Part shown: positions 1-7,836 of the stretch, in pieces
Layout: the number at the start of each line of letters is the position of its first letter
Numbering within the stretch: the stretch's first letter is position 1
Assembly: GCF_001427285.1 (NCBI RefSeq)
Contig: NZ_LMFV01000002.1
Coordinates: 1 to 64,000, forward strand
DNA: 64,000 nt
DNA from: Mesorhizobium sp. Root552
GTDB taxonomy: Bacteria; Pseudomonadota; Alphaproteobacteria; Rhizobiales; Rhizobiaceae
Direction of reading: 5' to 3'
Made by a program: the position numbers and the translations under genes
The notes under the pieces: model-generated
The model's input: only the letters and a program-made list of their open reading frames with translations
Told to the model about the DNA's origin: nothing
Databases searched by the model: none

Positions 1-198
1 CAAAGCTCTCCAGCACCGCTGCCGGCAATGCTGCCGGATTACGAACGCGAAAAGCTGAACGCCGAAATACTTCTCAACAAGGCGGCCTACGGCGCATGCT
101 TACAAATCGATCGACTACTGAAGGAAACCGGCATCGAGAATTTCAGCAAGCACTGGCGAGAGCACAAAGCCGATCTTGAAAAGATCGAGAATTTCTAA
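1..198 (+). CDS. 3' end of a hypothetical gene cut by the window edge
   Basis: An open frame runs from the first base to a TAA at 196-198 and gives about 65 residues. The stretch is rich in charged and alpha-helix-forming residues and has two cysteine-free ends. I recognise no family. It lies 18 bp upstream of another small gene on the same strand, so the two may be co-transcribed. Base composition is AT-richer than the core genome to the right, which fits an accessory island. The start lies outside the window. Confidence 0.45.
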   Translation, partial: QSSPAPLPAMLPDYEREKLNAEILLNKAAYGACLQIDRLLKETGIENFSKHWREHKADLEKIENF

Positions 199-216
199 AG
201 AGCGACCGGAGCCGTT

Positions 217-396
217 TTGAACAGCAAATCAACCAAGGAAAAGCGGCGCAAGATTCCGACGTTCAGCCTGAAGGAGTTGGAAGAAGCCGGAAAAATTCCG
301 CCCTATACCAACCTGATGGACCCCTTCGACAAATGGCTTGAAGCAGAGAAAAAGAAAGAAATGGCCGAAAAGGCTGGGAACGACAATGACCACTAA
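217..396 (+). CDS. small hypothetical protein, 59 aa
   Basis: A TTG codon at 217 is preceded by GGAG at a good spacing and opens a 59-codon frame ending in TAA at 394-396. The product is very hydrophilic. It has a basic N-terminus (KEKRRK), a middle with PPYTNLMDPFDKWL, and an acidic/lysine-rich C-terminal helix. There is no signal peptide or membrane segment. It follows the truncated gene at 1-198 by 18 bp and converges on the outer-membrane protein gene. I do not recognise the family. A short unknown gene in an island is plausible, but an unused frame cannot be excluded. Confidence 0.4.
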   Translation: MNSKSTKEKRRKIPTFSLKELEEAGKIPPYTNLMDPFDKWLEAEKKKEMAEKAGNDNDH

Positions 397-422
397 GGGC
401 ATTGTCGGCAGATTAGGCCGCC

Positions 423-1127
423 CTAGAAGTTGAGGACAACACCCAATTGGAGATTGTGGCTATGCAGAGAGCCTGCCAAAACGTCGCCCATTGTGTCGGT
501 GATATCAGCGTTTTCGATCTTCTTATAGCGATATCCAGCATCAATTGCCCAACCATTCCCTAGGTCGTACTGAACACCAGCCCCTAGCTGCCATGCGAAC
601 GAAACGCCGCCATCGTGATGACCGTAGGGACTAAATCCATCCGTCCAGTCCGGCTCTAGCCATGCCACACCGGCACCTCCACCCACGTAGGGTTTTAGCG
701 CCATGTTCAAAGGAATATCTATCCAGACATTGGCTAGGAGATAGGTGGCGTTAACACCTCCGGTTCCAGTGAAATCAAATGGGCCGAAGACGATATTCCC
801 AAACGCTTCGTCCGTATCTATACCAAATCTTTGATGGGAGAGCTCTGCTTCTACCCTTGACCAGTCATTGATCCGAGCCCCTAGCGTGCCGCCTAGCGAC
901 CAGCCCGTATCGAGCGAATAGATGTAATGCCAGTTTATGGGGTCGATATCTGCTCGATATTCTGAATCGAAACTCGCACCGGCAAAAACTGAAGCATAGA
1001 ATCTCGTAGCTACCGGCAATTTTTCCGAAGGCAATGGCATTCCCGCATCGGCAGCAAAAGTGGGGAAGCAAGCAAGCCCAATCATAGAAATTGCTAAAAT
1101 AGCTGATCGTGAAATAACATTTATCAT
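423..1127 (-). CDS. outer-membrane beta-barrel protein, Omp25/31-like
   Basis: 234 aa. Residues 1-25 form a signal peptide (hydrophobic core, then FPTFAADAG). The mature part has alternating aromatic and glycine residues, strands such as ASVFAGASFDSEY and WSLGGTLGARI, and a tail GVVLNF ending in phenylalanine. This is the normal C-terminal signature of outer-membrane beta barrels. The length and a YVGGGAGVAW strand fit the 8-stranded Omp25/Omp31 or OmpW-type porins of rhizobia and Brucella. The ATG at 1127 fits the signal peptide. It is the last gene of a minus-strand series behind hsdR remnants. Function beyond a surface barrel cannot be read from the sequence. Confidence 0.75.
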   Translation of the reverse strand: MINVISRSAILAISMIGLACFPTFAADAGMPLPSEKLPVATRFYASVFAGASFDSEYRADIDPINWHYIYSLDTGWSLGGTLGARINDWSRVEAELSHQRFGIDTDEAFGNIVFGPFDFTGTGGVNATYLLANVWIDIPLNMALKPYVGGGAGVAWLEPDWTDGFSPYGHHDGGVSFAWQLGAGVQYDLGNGWAIDAGYRYKKIENADITDTMGDVLAGSLHSHNLQLGVVLNF

Positions 1128-1261
1128 AGCACTGCTGCCCCAATAGCCTGAATTCCGAATAGAGAATACTAGAACAACACAATGCTCAACTGAAAGGCAA
1201 AGAGCTTAGCGACAAGGAACGTTATTTAAGCTTGCAGTGTGGCGATTTTGCCACTGGCGAG

Positions 1262-1384
1262 TCATTCTTCGCTGGATTCTGCGTTTCCCTGCTCCCTCAA
1301 CCCCTCGTAAAGCTGCCCCGAACCAAGCAAAACATCCTTTAGCCCGTCCCTGATCTTTTGCAATTCCAGTGCCAACTTGCTCAT
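1262..1384 (-). pseudogene. duplicated 3' tail of hsdR (40-codon remnant)
   Basis: This short minus-strand frame encodes about 40 residues (MSKLALELQKIRDGLKDVLL..., ending NAESSEE). It matches the frameshifted hsdR tail at 1839-1997 in roughly 27 of 34 residues: both have RDGLKDVLLG and GQLYE.LRE. Similarity starts at the ATG and runs for about 100 bp. The frame begins 6 bp after the stop of the secreted-protein gene 1391-1897. From memory, this stretch is the C-terminal end of HsdR proteins, so I read it as a second copy of that gene end, not an independent gene. Translation as a tiny peptide is possible. Confidence 0.55.
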
Positions 1385-1390
1385 CAAGAA

Positions 1391-1897
1391 CTAGCGCCCC
1401 TGCCTCAACATGCAGCGGTAGCTTTCGTCATCCTTTTCGTCAGTAGGCGTTTCGAGAATTAGCTCAAACACTCCAAACATGGCCGCCTTTGAGCCATCCG
1501 CAAAGAAATCTAGATCGTCGTCTGGGGTTTGCCTTCCACAACTTTTGAACAATCTCTCCACTTCGCTTCTGCTCACCGTCTCAAATCCCAATTGATTTTC
1601 GATAGCGAAGGGTTCTTTTCCCTTGAAAACAGCAAAGTAATAGGCAGGAAGATTTTCGCAGAATTCGTTCGTTTCAACCTTTTCGCTTGCGGTAAGCTCG
1701 CCTTTTCGGATCATGTAGTGGTTAGCTGCATCGGCAGTATCGACGCCGCACATTCCGTCAATTGAACCGTTGTAGTCGCCAGTCTGATTTAAGCCGGTCT
1801 GGATGATTATGGTTACTTCATATTGGGCTTGGTCAGCTCTACCCGGTTGCAGCATCGCCAGCAGCACCAATACCGCCAACATCAGTCTCTGCTTCAT
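1391..1897 (-). CDS. small secreted protein with peptidoglycan-binding-like motif
   Basis: 168 aa. Residues 1-21 are a clear signal peptide (KQRLMLAVLVLLAMLQPGRA). Residues 31-60 carry the pattern I-Q-x-x-L-x-x-x-G-x-Y-x-G-x-I-D-G-x-x-G-x-x-T-x-x-A, the core of PG_binding_1-type repeats. Five cysteines in the mature part suggest disulfides and a periplasmic location. The start codon lies inside the tail of hsdR, and the hsdR sequence AGGGAG serves as its ribosome-binding site. The gene is bracketed by two copies of that tail. The peptidoglycan role is inferred from one motif only. Confidence 0.6.
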   Translation of the reverse strand: MKQRLMLAVLVLLAMLQPGRADQAQYEVTIIIQTGLNQTGDYNGSIDGMCGVDTADAANHYMIRKGELTASEKVETNEFCENLPAYYFAVFKGKEPFAIENQLGFETVSRSEVERLFKSCGRQTPDDDLDFFADGSKAAMFGVFELILETPTDEKDDESYRCMLRQGR

Positions 1898-1997
1898 TAC
1901 CCCGCTCCCTCAACGCTTCGTAAAGCTGGCCCGGACCAAGCAGAACATCCTTCAGGCCATCCCGGACTTTCTGCGACTCCAGCGCCTGCTTGCTCAT
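1839..1997 (-). pseudogene. hsdR: hsdR C-terminal tail, displaced by a frameshift
   Basis: The hsdR frame stops at the TGA at 1997-1999, right after DALAGIP. In the other frame the bases just before that stop read H-T-V, continuing into MSKQALESQKVRDGLKDVLL and GQLYEALRERG. HsdR proteins, as I remember them, normally run ...DAL.AHTVMSKQAL... to the end, so one base has probably been lost around 2007-2010. The tail then overlaps the start of the secreted-protein gene by 59 bp out of frame. An alternative is a translationally coupled small gene, since ATG overlaps the TGA. Confidence 0.6.
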
Positions 1998-3469
1998 CAC
2001 GGTATGCCCGCCAAGGCGTCCATGATGGCGTTCAGGATTTCCTCGGACAGCGTAGGCGAGTTGGCGAACTGGGCCTTGGTGTCGTTGCTGGCCTGTGTGA
2101 CCAGTTCCTTCGATTCCAGCAGCTTTCCCTTGATGACGTTGTTCACATAGACAAGCTGATCATCGTCGGTCAGTTCACCTTCGAACAGGTCGTTCACCTT
2201 GGCTATGATCTCGGCAAGAAGCGCCTTTTCCTTCTCCTGAAGGCTGCCCGAACCGGCTTCCGTCAATGGAGCCAGTTTTTCTTTTTTCCCACCGTCCACG
2301 GATAGCGGCAACCGACCCTGCGATCTCAGACTGTGGTGCGTCAGCTTCACTTTCGACAGGTCGATGCCTTCCCGCTCCCGGCCAAATTCCAACAATGGAA
2401 TGAGCCGGCGATAGAAGATGAAGCGCTTTTCGATATCGGTGTTGCCGTAGTCGAATATCTGCGACAGGAAGGAATAAAGTCGCAGATATGCGCCCATGTC
2501 ACCCTTGAACAGAACCAGAGAATTCAACTCATCACGAGCGGTCGTGGCATCGGCATCATCGCCCTTATCCAGCGCCGTTTTCAGCCTTTCCTGAGCGATT
2601 TTGAATTTCTTGAGCAATCGGTCAGCCACTGGCGAGATAGCCGCCACAAGCTGCCCCTGCTGGCCTTTGGGGTCCATTTCGACCCGAACAACCCGATCAA
2701 CTTCATAGTCATCGTAATGGCCGGAAGCATCGAGCTTGGTGCGCAGATTGAAGACCAGGTTCGGATCGGTGACGGCTTCCAGTTCCGCCGTGTCGTAATA
2801 GGTCCGGAAGGCAGACAGGATATCTTCCGAACTGTTCACGAAATCCAAGATGTAGGTGGTGTCCTTGCCGGGATGCGCCCGATTGAGACGTGACAGGGTT
2901 TGCACCGCCTGAATGCCGGCAAGCCGCCGATCGATATACATGCCGCACAAGAGCGGCTGATCAAAACCGGTCTGGAATTTGTTGGCCACCAGAAGCAATT
3001 GATATTCCTCGCCCGCAAATGCTTCCCGAATGTCCCGGCCCTTGAGGTTCGGATTCAATTCCTTGCTGTTTTCGGTGAATGGATCGGGACCGCTTTCCTT
3101 GTCGTCAACCTCACCTGAGAACGCCACCAAAGAGCCGATCTTGTAGCCTTTGGATTTGATATATTTTTCAACGGCAATCTGCCAGCGAACCGCTTCCTTG
3201 CGACTGGCCAAAACCACCATCGCCTTGGCCTTGCCATCGAGCAGCGGAGCGACATTTTCCCGAAAATGCTCAACGACAATCTGAACCTTCTGGCTGATGT
3301 TGTAGGGATGAAGCCGAACCCATTGCATGATGCCTTTCAGCGCAGCATCACGCTCAACCTGCCTGTCATCCCATTCCTGACCGCCATTTGCCAATTTGAA
3401 GGCCAGTCTGTACGGCGTATAATTTTTGAGCACATCGAGGATAAAACCTTCCTCTATCGCCTGCCGCAT
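1997..3469 (-). pseudogene. hsdR: type I restriction enzyme R subunit (HsdR), 5'-truncated remnant
   Basis: 490 codons cover the C-terminal half of HsdR: the second RecA-like helicase domain (KAMVVLASRKEAVRW; LLVANKFQTGFDQPLL; QTLSRLNRAHPGK as motif VI) followed by the helical HsdR C-terminus. A full HsdR is about 900-1,100 aa. The N-terminal endonuclease domain and Walker A/DEAD motifs are missing. The conserved YSMRQAIEEGF block is at the very start, and the frame is stopped 7 codons upstream of the ATG by TGA at 3488-3490. The 3' end is also frameshifted near 2008. No hsdM or hsdS lies in the window. It cannot encode a working restriction subunit. Confidence 0.85.
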
Positions 3470-3474
3470 TGAAT

Positions 3475-3581
3475 AGAGTTTGATGATTCATGCGTATGCC
3501 CCGAAAATTCCACGCCCATCTGACCAGCATGAAAGCCGATCATCAAGGCAACCTTTGTCGCAGGATACGCTATCAAACTCT
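3475..3581. repeat. 10-bp inverted repeat at the hsdR break point
   Basis: AGAGTTTGAT at 3475-3484 and its exact reverse complement ATCAAACTCT at 3572-3581 bracket 87 bp of non-coding sequence. The left arm sits at the point where hsdR similarity stops, and the right arm is 15 bp from the end of the primase gene. It may mark the end of an inserted element or a recombination arm. A chance match of 10 bp at this distance is possible. Confidence 0.35.
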
Positions 3582-3596
3582 GTCAAAGGTTACCGG

Positions 3597-4466
3597 TTAT
3601 GCGGCCTTCGGATCGACGCCGACCTTCCCATAGTTCTTAAATGACTGAATGATGGATGGAATCTGTCGCCTGCGATCCTCGGGATTGCGAGCGTAAGCCG
3701 CTTCCTGATGCAGGATCAGTTTGAGATTGGCATCGTCCATGCCGGCAGATCGCAATTTCAGGGCAAATTCAAAGAAATTGTCGTTTCCAGCACCCGGAAT
3801 ATTGGCCACTTTCCGCCATTCCTCCTTGATGGGTTTGATCGCAATATCCATCAACCAGTCAGTGGCCGGGATGGACGGCTCCGCCTCTGGCGGCTTTCGA
3901 TGATACTTTTGAATCCATTCCCTTGGTTCCAATGGCTTCCTTTTGCCACCTTTGAACTCAAGGAAAATATTCCCAGATAGATCAGCCGCCTGACAGGGCA
4001 GGTAAAACAGACTGGCTGCGTTCTTCTTTCTCGGATCAAAACCATGATCCGCAGAAGCCGATTCAAACCGTGACCAGAATTCGTTCATGATCGTATTGTG
4101 GGTCTGAACACTGAAGACGGTCGTTGTCGGAATATAGGCTCGATATCGTGGTTTGGCTCTAGTGGAACTGAAGGTGTTGAAAATCACCATTTCGAGACCG
4201 GGAAAAAGTTTGGCCAATTTTTCCGGTTCGAGATCACCGCCATCATTGTCGAGCCAGATTCCTCGAAGGAATTCGACATTCTTCAGCCCCCGCTGGGTAT
4301 TCACGCCTTCTTTTGCATTAAAATAGGCCGGACTGATCAAGGAGTTATCTGCCCGGTCGGGAATGGTTCTCTGCGATTGATGCATCAAGAATTCGATGAA
4401 TTCCCGATTAGATTCATATAGTATATAATCCTCAGGATTTTTGGCAGTTATAGATGGGAATTGCAT
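3597..4466 (-). CDS. AEP-like primase with PriCT-type C-terminus (plasmid/satellite type)
   Basis: 289 aa. LRGIWLDNDGG puts D73 and D75 in an hhhDhD pattern like motif I of archaeo-eukaryotic-type primases. It is followed by VIFNTFSSTRAKPRYRAYIP, typical of plasmid RepB-like and virus primase-polymerases. The end (GNDNFFEFALKLRSAGMDDANL..., then IIQSFKNYG) resembles a PriCT helical domain. Such proteins make primers for an element's own replication. The gene lies 129 bp downstream of the helicase in the same reading frame with no stop between TAA 4596 and this ATG. The 43 upstream codons lack ATG, GTG or TTG, so this ATG is the first ordinary start. Family assignment is by motif reading. Confidence 0.6.
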   Translation of the reverse strand: MQFPSITAKNPEDYILYESNREFIEFLMHQSQRTIPDRADNSLISPAYFNAKEGVNTQRGLKNVEFLRGIWLDNDGGDLEPEKLAKLFPGLEMVIFNTFSSTRAKPRYRAYIPTTTVFSVQTHNTIMNEFWSRFESASADHGFDPRKKNAASLFYLPCQAADLSGNIFLEFKGGKRKPLEPREWIQKYHRKPPEAEPSIPATDWLMDIAIKPIKEEWRKVANIPGAGNDNFFEFALKLRSAGMDDANLKLILHQEAAYARNPEDRRRQIPSIIQSFKNYGKVGVDPKAA

Positions 4467-4595
4467 TCCATAGAACCAACTTGTTACGTTTTGTATATTA
4501 TTATTAATATAGGTTTCGTAACAGCGAGAATCATCGGAGATATCATCCAGAATAATTTTGTTACACTTGTTGATAAATTCAATATGGTCTTTAGC

Positions 4596-5984
4596 TTATC
4601 TTCTTCTATAATTGTATGCAGCCTGTCTTGTTGCATTATTTCTATATTTCTTTCTTCTCCCAGACTTTTTTGACTCCATCTGATGGCCGGATAACCAATC
4701 CAGTTTCTCGATTGTCGATCCGGGCAACAGGTAATGGAGATGATCGGCGGTCGCTCTATCCATCACGATAATCTGGACAGGTTGCGTGTCATTCGGCGAT
4801 CGGAGTGAACACCGCATGATCGATTGATAGGCGGTTTCATAAAATCGGGCGACCTTCACCTGTTCCTCGGTCAAGCCAAGCGTCTCAAAATAGGACAGTT
4901 CGGATGGACTCGGATTCAAGGCCGACAGGAAAACGACATTGTCCACATGCTGATAGCAGTTCAGGCCATGGGAAATACTCGGCAGATGTATCCCGTTTGG
5001 ATTGTTTGGAAACAGGTTCTCGCCATGCAACTTGTTGGCGACCCAGAGAAACGGTTCATCGCCAAAATGGGCAGAAACCTTTTGAACAATCTGGTCATGG
5101 AGAGAAGAGCCATCAATCTCTGATTGACGGCCTTGAAGCTTTCCAGACCATGGCCGATCCATGACATAGGAAATTGTCGCTCGGCTTCCATCATGCTCTT
5201 GGAACCGCAGTCCCGATGCCAGTTTCTTGTTCTCGACAAAGCGAACACCAAGCATCGACCACAGTTGATATATCAGCGTGTTCTTGAAATTTGCCGACAG
5301 GATCAAGGTGCTCTGAAAAGGCTTCACCACTTCTGGGCGAACCAGCGAGAAGGCATTCAGCTTTTTTCCGAACCGGTCATCTGAGCCCAGCGCATCGATG
5401 CTGGTCTTTGGCGCATACACGCTGATGTGATCCGCACGGGCATTCCATGCCAGTCTATGAATGTCGGTTCTGTCGGCGACATCTTCCGGGAAAGCGATCA
5501 CCTTCTCCGGATGCTTGCGCAGAGAAAGCTCCGTCAGATCGCCCCAAGGGGTTGGCGACTTCGAACAGGCACCCGCCAGTTTCAGGACTTCCTCATCGAT
5601 CATCAGATCAAAGGCATGATGGACCTGCGGTGCTTCATCGATGATGAGATGCCAATCAAGCCCGCCATGGTAGCGAAACATGCTCAGGGCTTGATGGGTG
5701 ATGAAAACAATCTCGCCACCATTCGATTCCGGCTTCTTCAGGCATCGATGCAAGCGCCGGATGACCGCCTCAGACTGCTCGTCCCCATCATCGGACAGGA
5801 TTTCCTGAACCCGAACGTTGTCAGAGCAGCCGATCTCCAGCGCCGTCATTGTCTCGGCTATGACCTTCTTGGTCGGCATGGCGATCAGGACACGTTCGCC
5901 GCCCATGGCTCGCTCATGAGCATACTCCAAAATGGCAGCGTGCGATTTACCGGACCCAGCCGGTGCATTTAAATATTCTATCAT
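4596..5984 (-). CDS. DEAD-like helicase of a mobile replication module
   Basis: 462 aa. Walker A is at residues 7-14 (APAGSGKS). VLIAMPTKKVIAET follows as motif Ia, VFITHQALSMF lies around 93-103, and Walker B is HLIIDEAPQV with DEAP at 116-119. FLSALNPSPSEL fits a later helicase motif. The C-terminus (SKKSGRRKKYRNN..., ending YRRR) is strongly basic and could bind DNA. The gene is read from a good promoter at 6061-6089 and precedes the primase, so it probably unwinds DNA for replication of a phage satellite or plasmid-like element. The ribosome-binding site is weak. The family is not named with certainty. Confidence 0.65.
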   Translation of the reverse strand: MIEYLNAPAGSGKSHAAILEYAHERAMGGERVLIAMPTKKVIAETMTALEIGCSDNVRVQEILSDDGDEQSEAVIRRLHRCLKKPESNGGEIVFITHQALSMFRYHGGLDWHLIIDEAPQVHHAFDLMIDEEVLKLAGACSKSPTPWGDLTELSLRKHPEKVIAFPEDVADRTDIHRLAWNARADHISVYAPKTSIDALGSDDRFGKKLNAFSLVRPEVVKPFQSTLILSANFKNTLIYQLWSMLGVRFVENKKLASGLRFQEHDGSRATISYVMDRPWSGKLQGRQSEIDGSSLHDQIVQKVSAHFGDEPFLWVANKLHGENLFPNNPNGIHLPSISHGLNCYQHVDNVVFLSALNPSPSELSYFETLGLTEEQVKVARFYETAYQSIMRCSLRSPNDTQPVQIIVMDRATADHLHYLLPGSTIEKLDWLSGHQMESKKSGRRKKYRNNATRQAAYNYRRR

Positions 5985-6328
5985 GCAACTAACGTTTTTC
6001 TATATAATCGAAATATATAAATTCACTGATTTAATATTTCTTCAATCAATACTTTCGTATATATAGAGCGGGTACATGCGGCTTGTCAACAGCGATTTTC
6101 AGACGTTCTCGGGAGATTTTGCTGTAATCAGTGTAAAAACAACGATTATTAGCATTATTTTCTAGTATTCGTGCGAAATCTGACCAAAAATAGCCGGTTT
6201 TTATACATTAGTAAAATGTAGAACAAAATGGGTGCCTTGGTGGAATAATATTTTTTTTACCAATCTATACTTGAATTCCCACCGAAAGCGCCTATTTCAC
6301 TCCAATACCCATTTGAAAGAGGCCGCAT
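5985..6328. promoter_or_regulatory. AT-rich divergent control region of the replication module
   Basis: 344 bp without a gene lie between the minus-strand helicase and the plus-strand HTH gene. The region is strikingly AT-rich. It holds short inverted repeats: TACATT-5 bp-AATGTA at 6204-6220 and TTGGT/ACCAA at 6237-6241 and 6259-6263. A strong minus-strand promoter lies at 6061-6089. A divergent regulator/replication gene layout is usual in phage satellites and plasmids, and an AT-rich stretch here could also be a replication origin. No iteron series was seen. Confidence 0.4.
6061..6089 (-). promoter_or_regulatory. sigma-70 promoter of the helicase-primase genes
   Basis: On the minus strand TTGACA (6084-6089) is followed after exactly 17 bp by CTATAT (6061-6066). 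This is close to the alphaproteobacterial housekeeping consensus. It points at the helicase start 77 bp away. Confidence 0.6.
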
Positions 6329-6727
6329 ATGGAGGAAACTGAACGAGCCGATTGTAGAGAGAAGCGACTTCTCACGCTGGCAGAAGCCGCAAGATACTGT
6401 GGCGTAAGCCCCAAAGCATTCAGACGAGAGTTTCGGTTTGCGGAGTATTTTCCTAACCTCTATCGGAAGACAAAAGATTGCTGCGGTCGATTTGCCACGA
6501 GTCCATTGACGATCCCGCATCGATTGACAAAAATTTTACAAAGAAATCATTTGCCTCTATCATATTATAAAACAATACTTTTTACAGATATCAGTTCTCG
6601 AAGCGCTAAGCGCCACGGTGCTGGCACCAGATCGGAAAGGCCGCCTTCGGGCGGCCTTTTTGTTTGCGTGGGCTGGATCGGCAGTCAGTTGATGCTGGCG
6701 GTCTGGCCGGACGAGACAGGCTGCTGA
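6329..6727 (+). CDS. AlpA/excisionase-like HTH protein, probably damaged 3' end
   Basis: The start is well supported (GAAAGAGG 7 bp before ATG). Residues 14-35 (LLTLAEAARYCGVSPKAFRR) are a textbook helix-turn-helix of the AlpA/excisionase/MerR-like type. After about residue 50 the frame no longer looks like such proteins. It runs through a transcription terminator at 6636-6662 and 43 bp into the convergent core gene, so the last part is probably junk joined at the island edge. A one-base shift near 6480 would give an end at a TGA or TAA before 6600. Likely role: regulator of the divergent replication genes or of excision. No integrase lies between it and the core chromosome. Confidence 0.5.
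   Translation: MEETERADCREKRLLTLAEAARYCGVSPKAFRREFRFAEYFPNLYRKTKDCCGRFATSPLTIPHRLTKILQRNHLPLSYYKTILFTDISSRSAKRHGAGTRSERPPSGGLFVCVGWIGSQLMLAVWPDETGC
6636..6662 (+). terminator. rho-independent terminator at the island/core border
   Basis: AAAGGCCGCC-TTCG-GGCGGCC followed by TTTTT gives a near-perfect stem with a stable UUCG loop and a T run on the plus strand. It looks like the original terminator of a core gene or RNA that once lay to the left and has been displaced by the island. Confidence 0.8.
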
Positions 6728-7749
6728 TCGCCATAGGGCACGCGGTAACCGTTGACGGAGAGCCATTCGATGGCGGCCGCGGGTTCGTCCGTCTGGATGA
6801 TGGTGACGCCGCGCTCGGCCCAGAAGCCCCAGCTTTCGGCAGGAAGGCTGGCAGCCGTGGCCAGTTCATCGCCGCGCCCGCCTGCGAGATAGCCGCCCGG
6901 CTTGTTGACGATGGCGTAGGTGTTGGCCCAGATGTGCCAGTCGCCGCGTATAGCCGCGGCGCGCATGCGGTTGGAAAACAGCGGCCCGCCGGTTTCAGTG
7001 AGCGTCTGGGCACCGGCGCGCCAGTTGATCATCTCCATCGCATCGGCCGGCAAGGCAGCCCTGACCGTCTCGGCGAAACGCGCGTCGCTCACCGCATCGT
7101 CGGCGATGATCGGCATGAAATGGAAGCCGCCGCCAGCCGCGCGCAGCATCTCGCCAGCCTCGGCGATGCGGCGCTCGTTCCACAGGTTCTCCTTGATGAC
7201 GACCTGGCCGGCCATGTCCAGGTCGCGCGCGACGGCTACCATTTCCGGCAGGTCCGCCAGGGCAAGCTTGTTGTCGATGTTGACGAGAATGCGGTCCTTC
7301 GCCGCTGCAAGGAATTCGGCAAGGGTCGAGACCGGTTCGCCGGTGGCGACGCCGGTGCCTTCGACAACCAGCCGGCATGTCTTCAATTCGGCCAGCGTTC
7401 GGCTCGCGGCCTCGCCCTTGCAGGTGGTGGTGCGATCGAGCCAGCTGTCGTGCATGACGATCAAGGCGCCGCCGGCGGAACGGCGGACATCCACCTCGAC
7501 CATTTCGGCACCGGCGGCGATGGCGGCTTCCAGCGCGGCGAGCGAGTTTTCAGGAAAGCGCGTCTTGCCAGCCTGAAGGCCACCAGCGCGGTGTGCGACC
7601 ACCATGACATGATCGCGCCACTGGTTGGCATGCTCGAAGCGTTCCAGGATCCGGCCGGCGCGGGTATCCGTCGCATGCGCCGCTCCGGCAGGGATCAGGA
7701 AAAGAGCGGCAAGCGCCCAAGTCAACCACGCCATTCGCATCAGACTCAC
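6685..7749 (-). CDS. glycerophosphodiester phosphodiesterase, secreted
   Basis: 354 aa with a signal peptide (residues 1-26, ending GAAHA). The GDPD signature is complete: HR at 53-54, EN at 67-68, the metal ligand motif EVD at 85-87 and the second catalytic histidine in VMHD at 100-101. The enzyme hydrolyses glycerophosphodiesters to glycerol 3-phosphate and an alcohol, here in the periplasm. The product is longer than minimal GDPDs because of the C-terminal extension. It is the first core gene right of the island and is transcribed towards it. A terminator at 7837-7865 separates it from ialB. Confidence 0.85.
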   Translation of the reverse strand: MSLMRMAWLTWALAALFLIPAGAAHATDTRAGRILERFEHANQWRDHVMVVAHRAGGLQAGKTRFPENSLAALEAAIAAGAEMVEVDVRRSAGGALIVMHDSWLDRTTTCKGEAASRTLAELKTCRLVVEGTGVATGEPVSTLAEFLAAAKDRILVNIDNKLALADLPEMVAVARDLDMAGQVVIKENLWNERRIAEAGEMLRAAGGGFHFMPIIADDAVSDARFAETVRAALPADAMEMINWRAGAQTLTETGGPLFSNRMRAAAIRGDWHIWANTYAIVNKPGGYLAGGRGDELATAASLPAESWGFWAERGVTIIQTDEPAAAIEWLSVNGYRVPYGDQQPVSSGQTASIN

Positions 7750-7836
7750 TTCGTCGGACCTGTCGTGGCCGTGAGTTAAGCGAATGCCATGACGGCGCCG
7801 TGAACGAAGCCGGCTTCTAAGACGCGAGCCGAAACG

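Noticed and set aside
6600..6640. Possible tRNA or tmRNA 3' end (GGTGCTGGCACCA) at the island border
   Set aside because: No T-arm (GTTCGAAYC-like loop) precedes it at the right distance, and no acceptor partner or anticodon arm is present. The CACCA could be chance.
6479..6727. Distal half of the HTH frame as a real domain
   Set aside because: It crosses a terminator and the convergent glycerophosphodiesterase gene and has no family-like sequence. It is treated as read-through of a damaged gene end.
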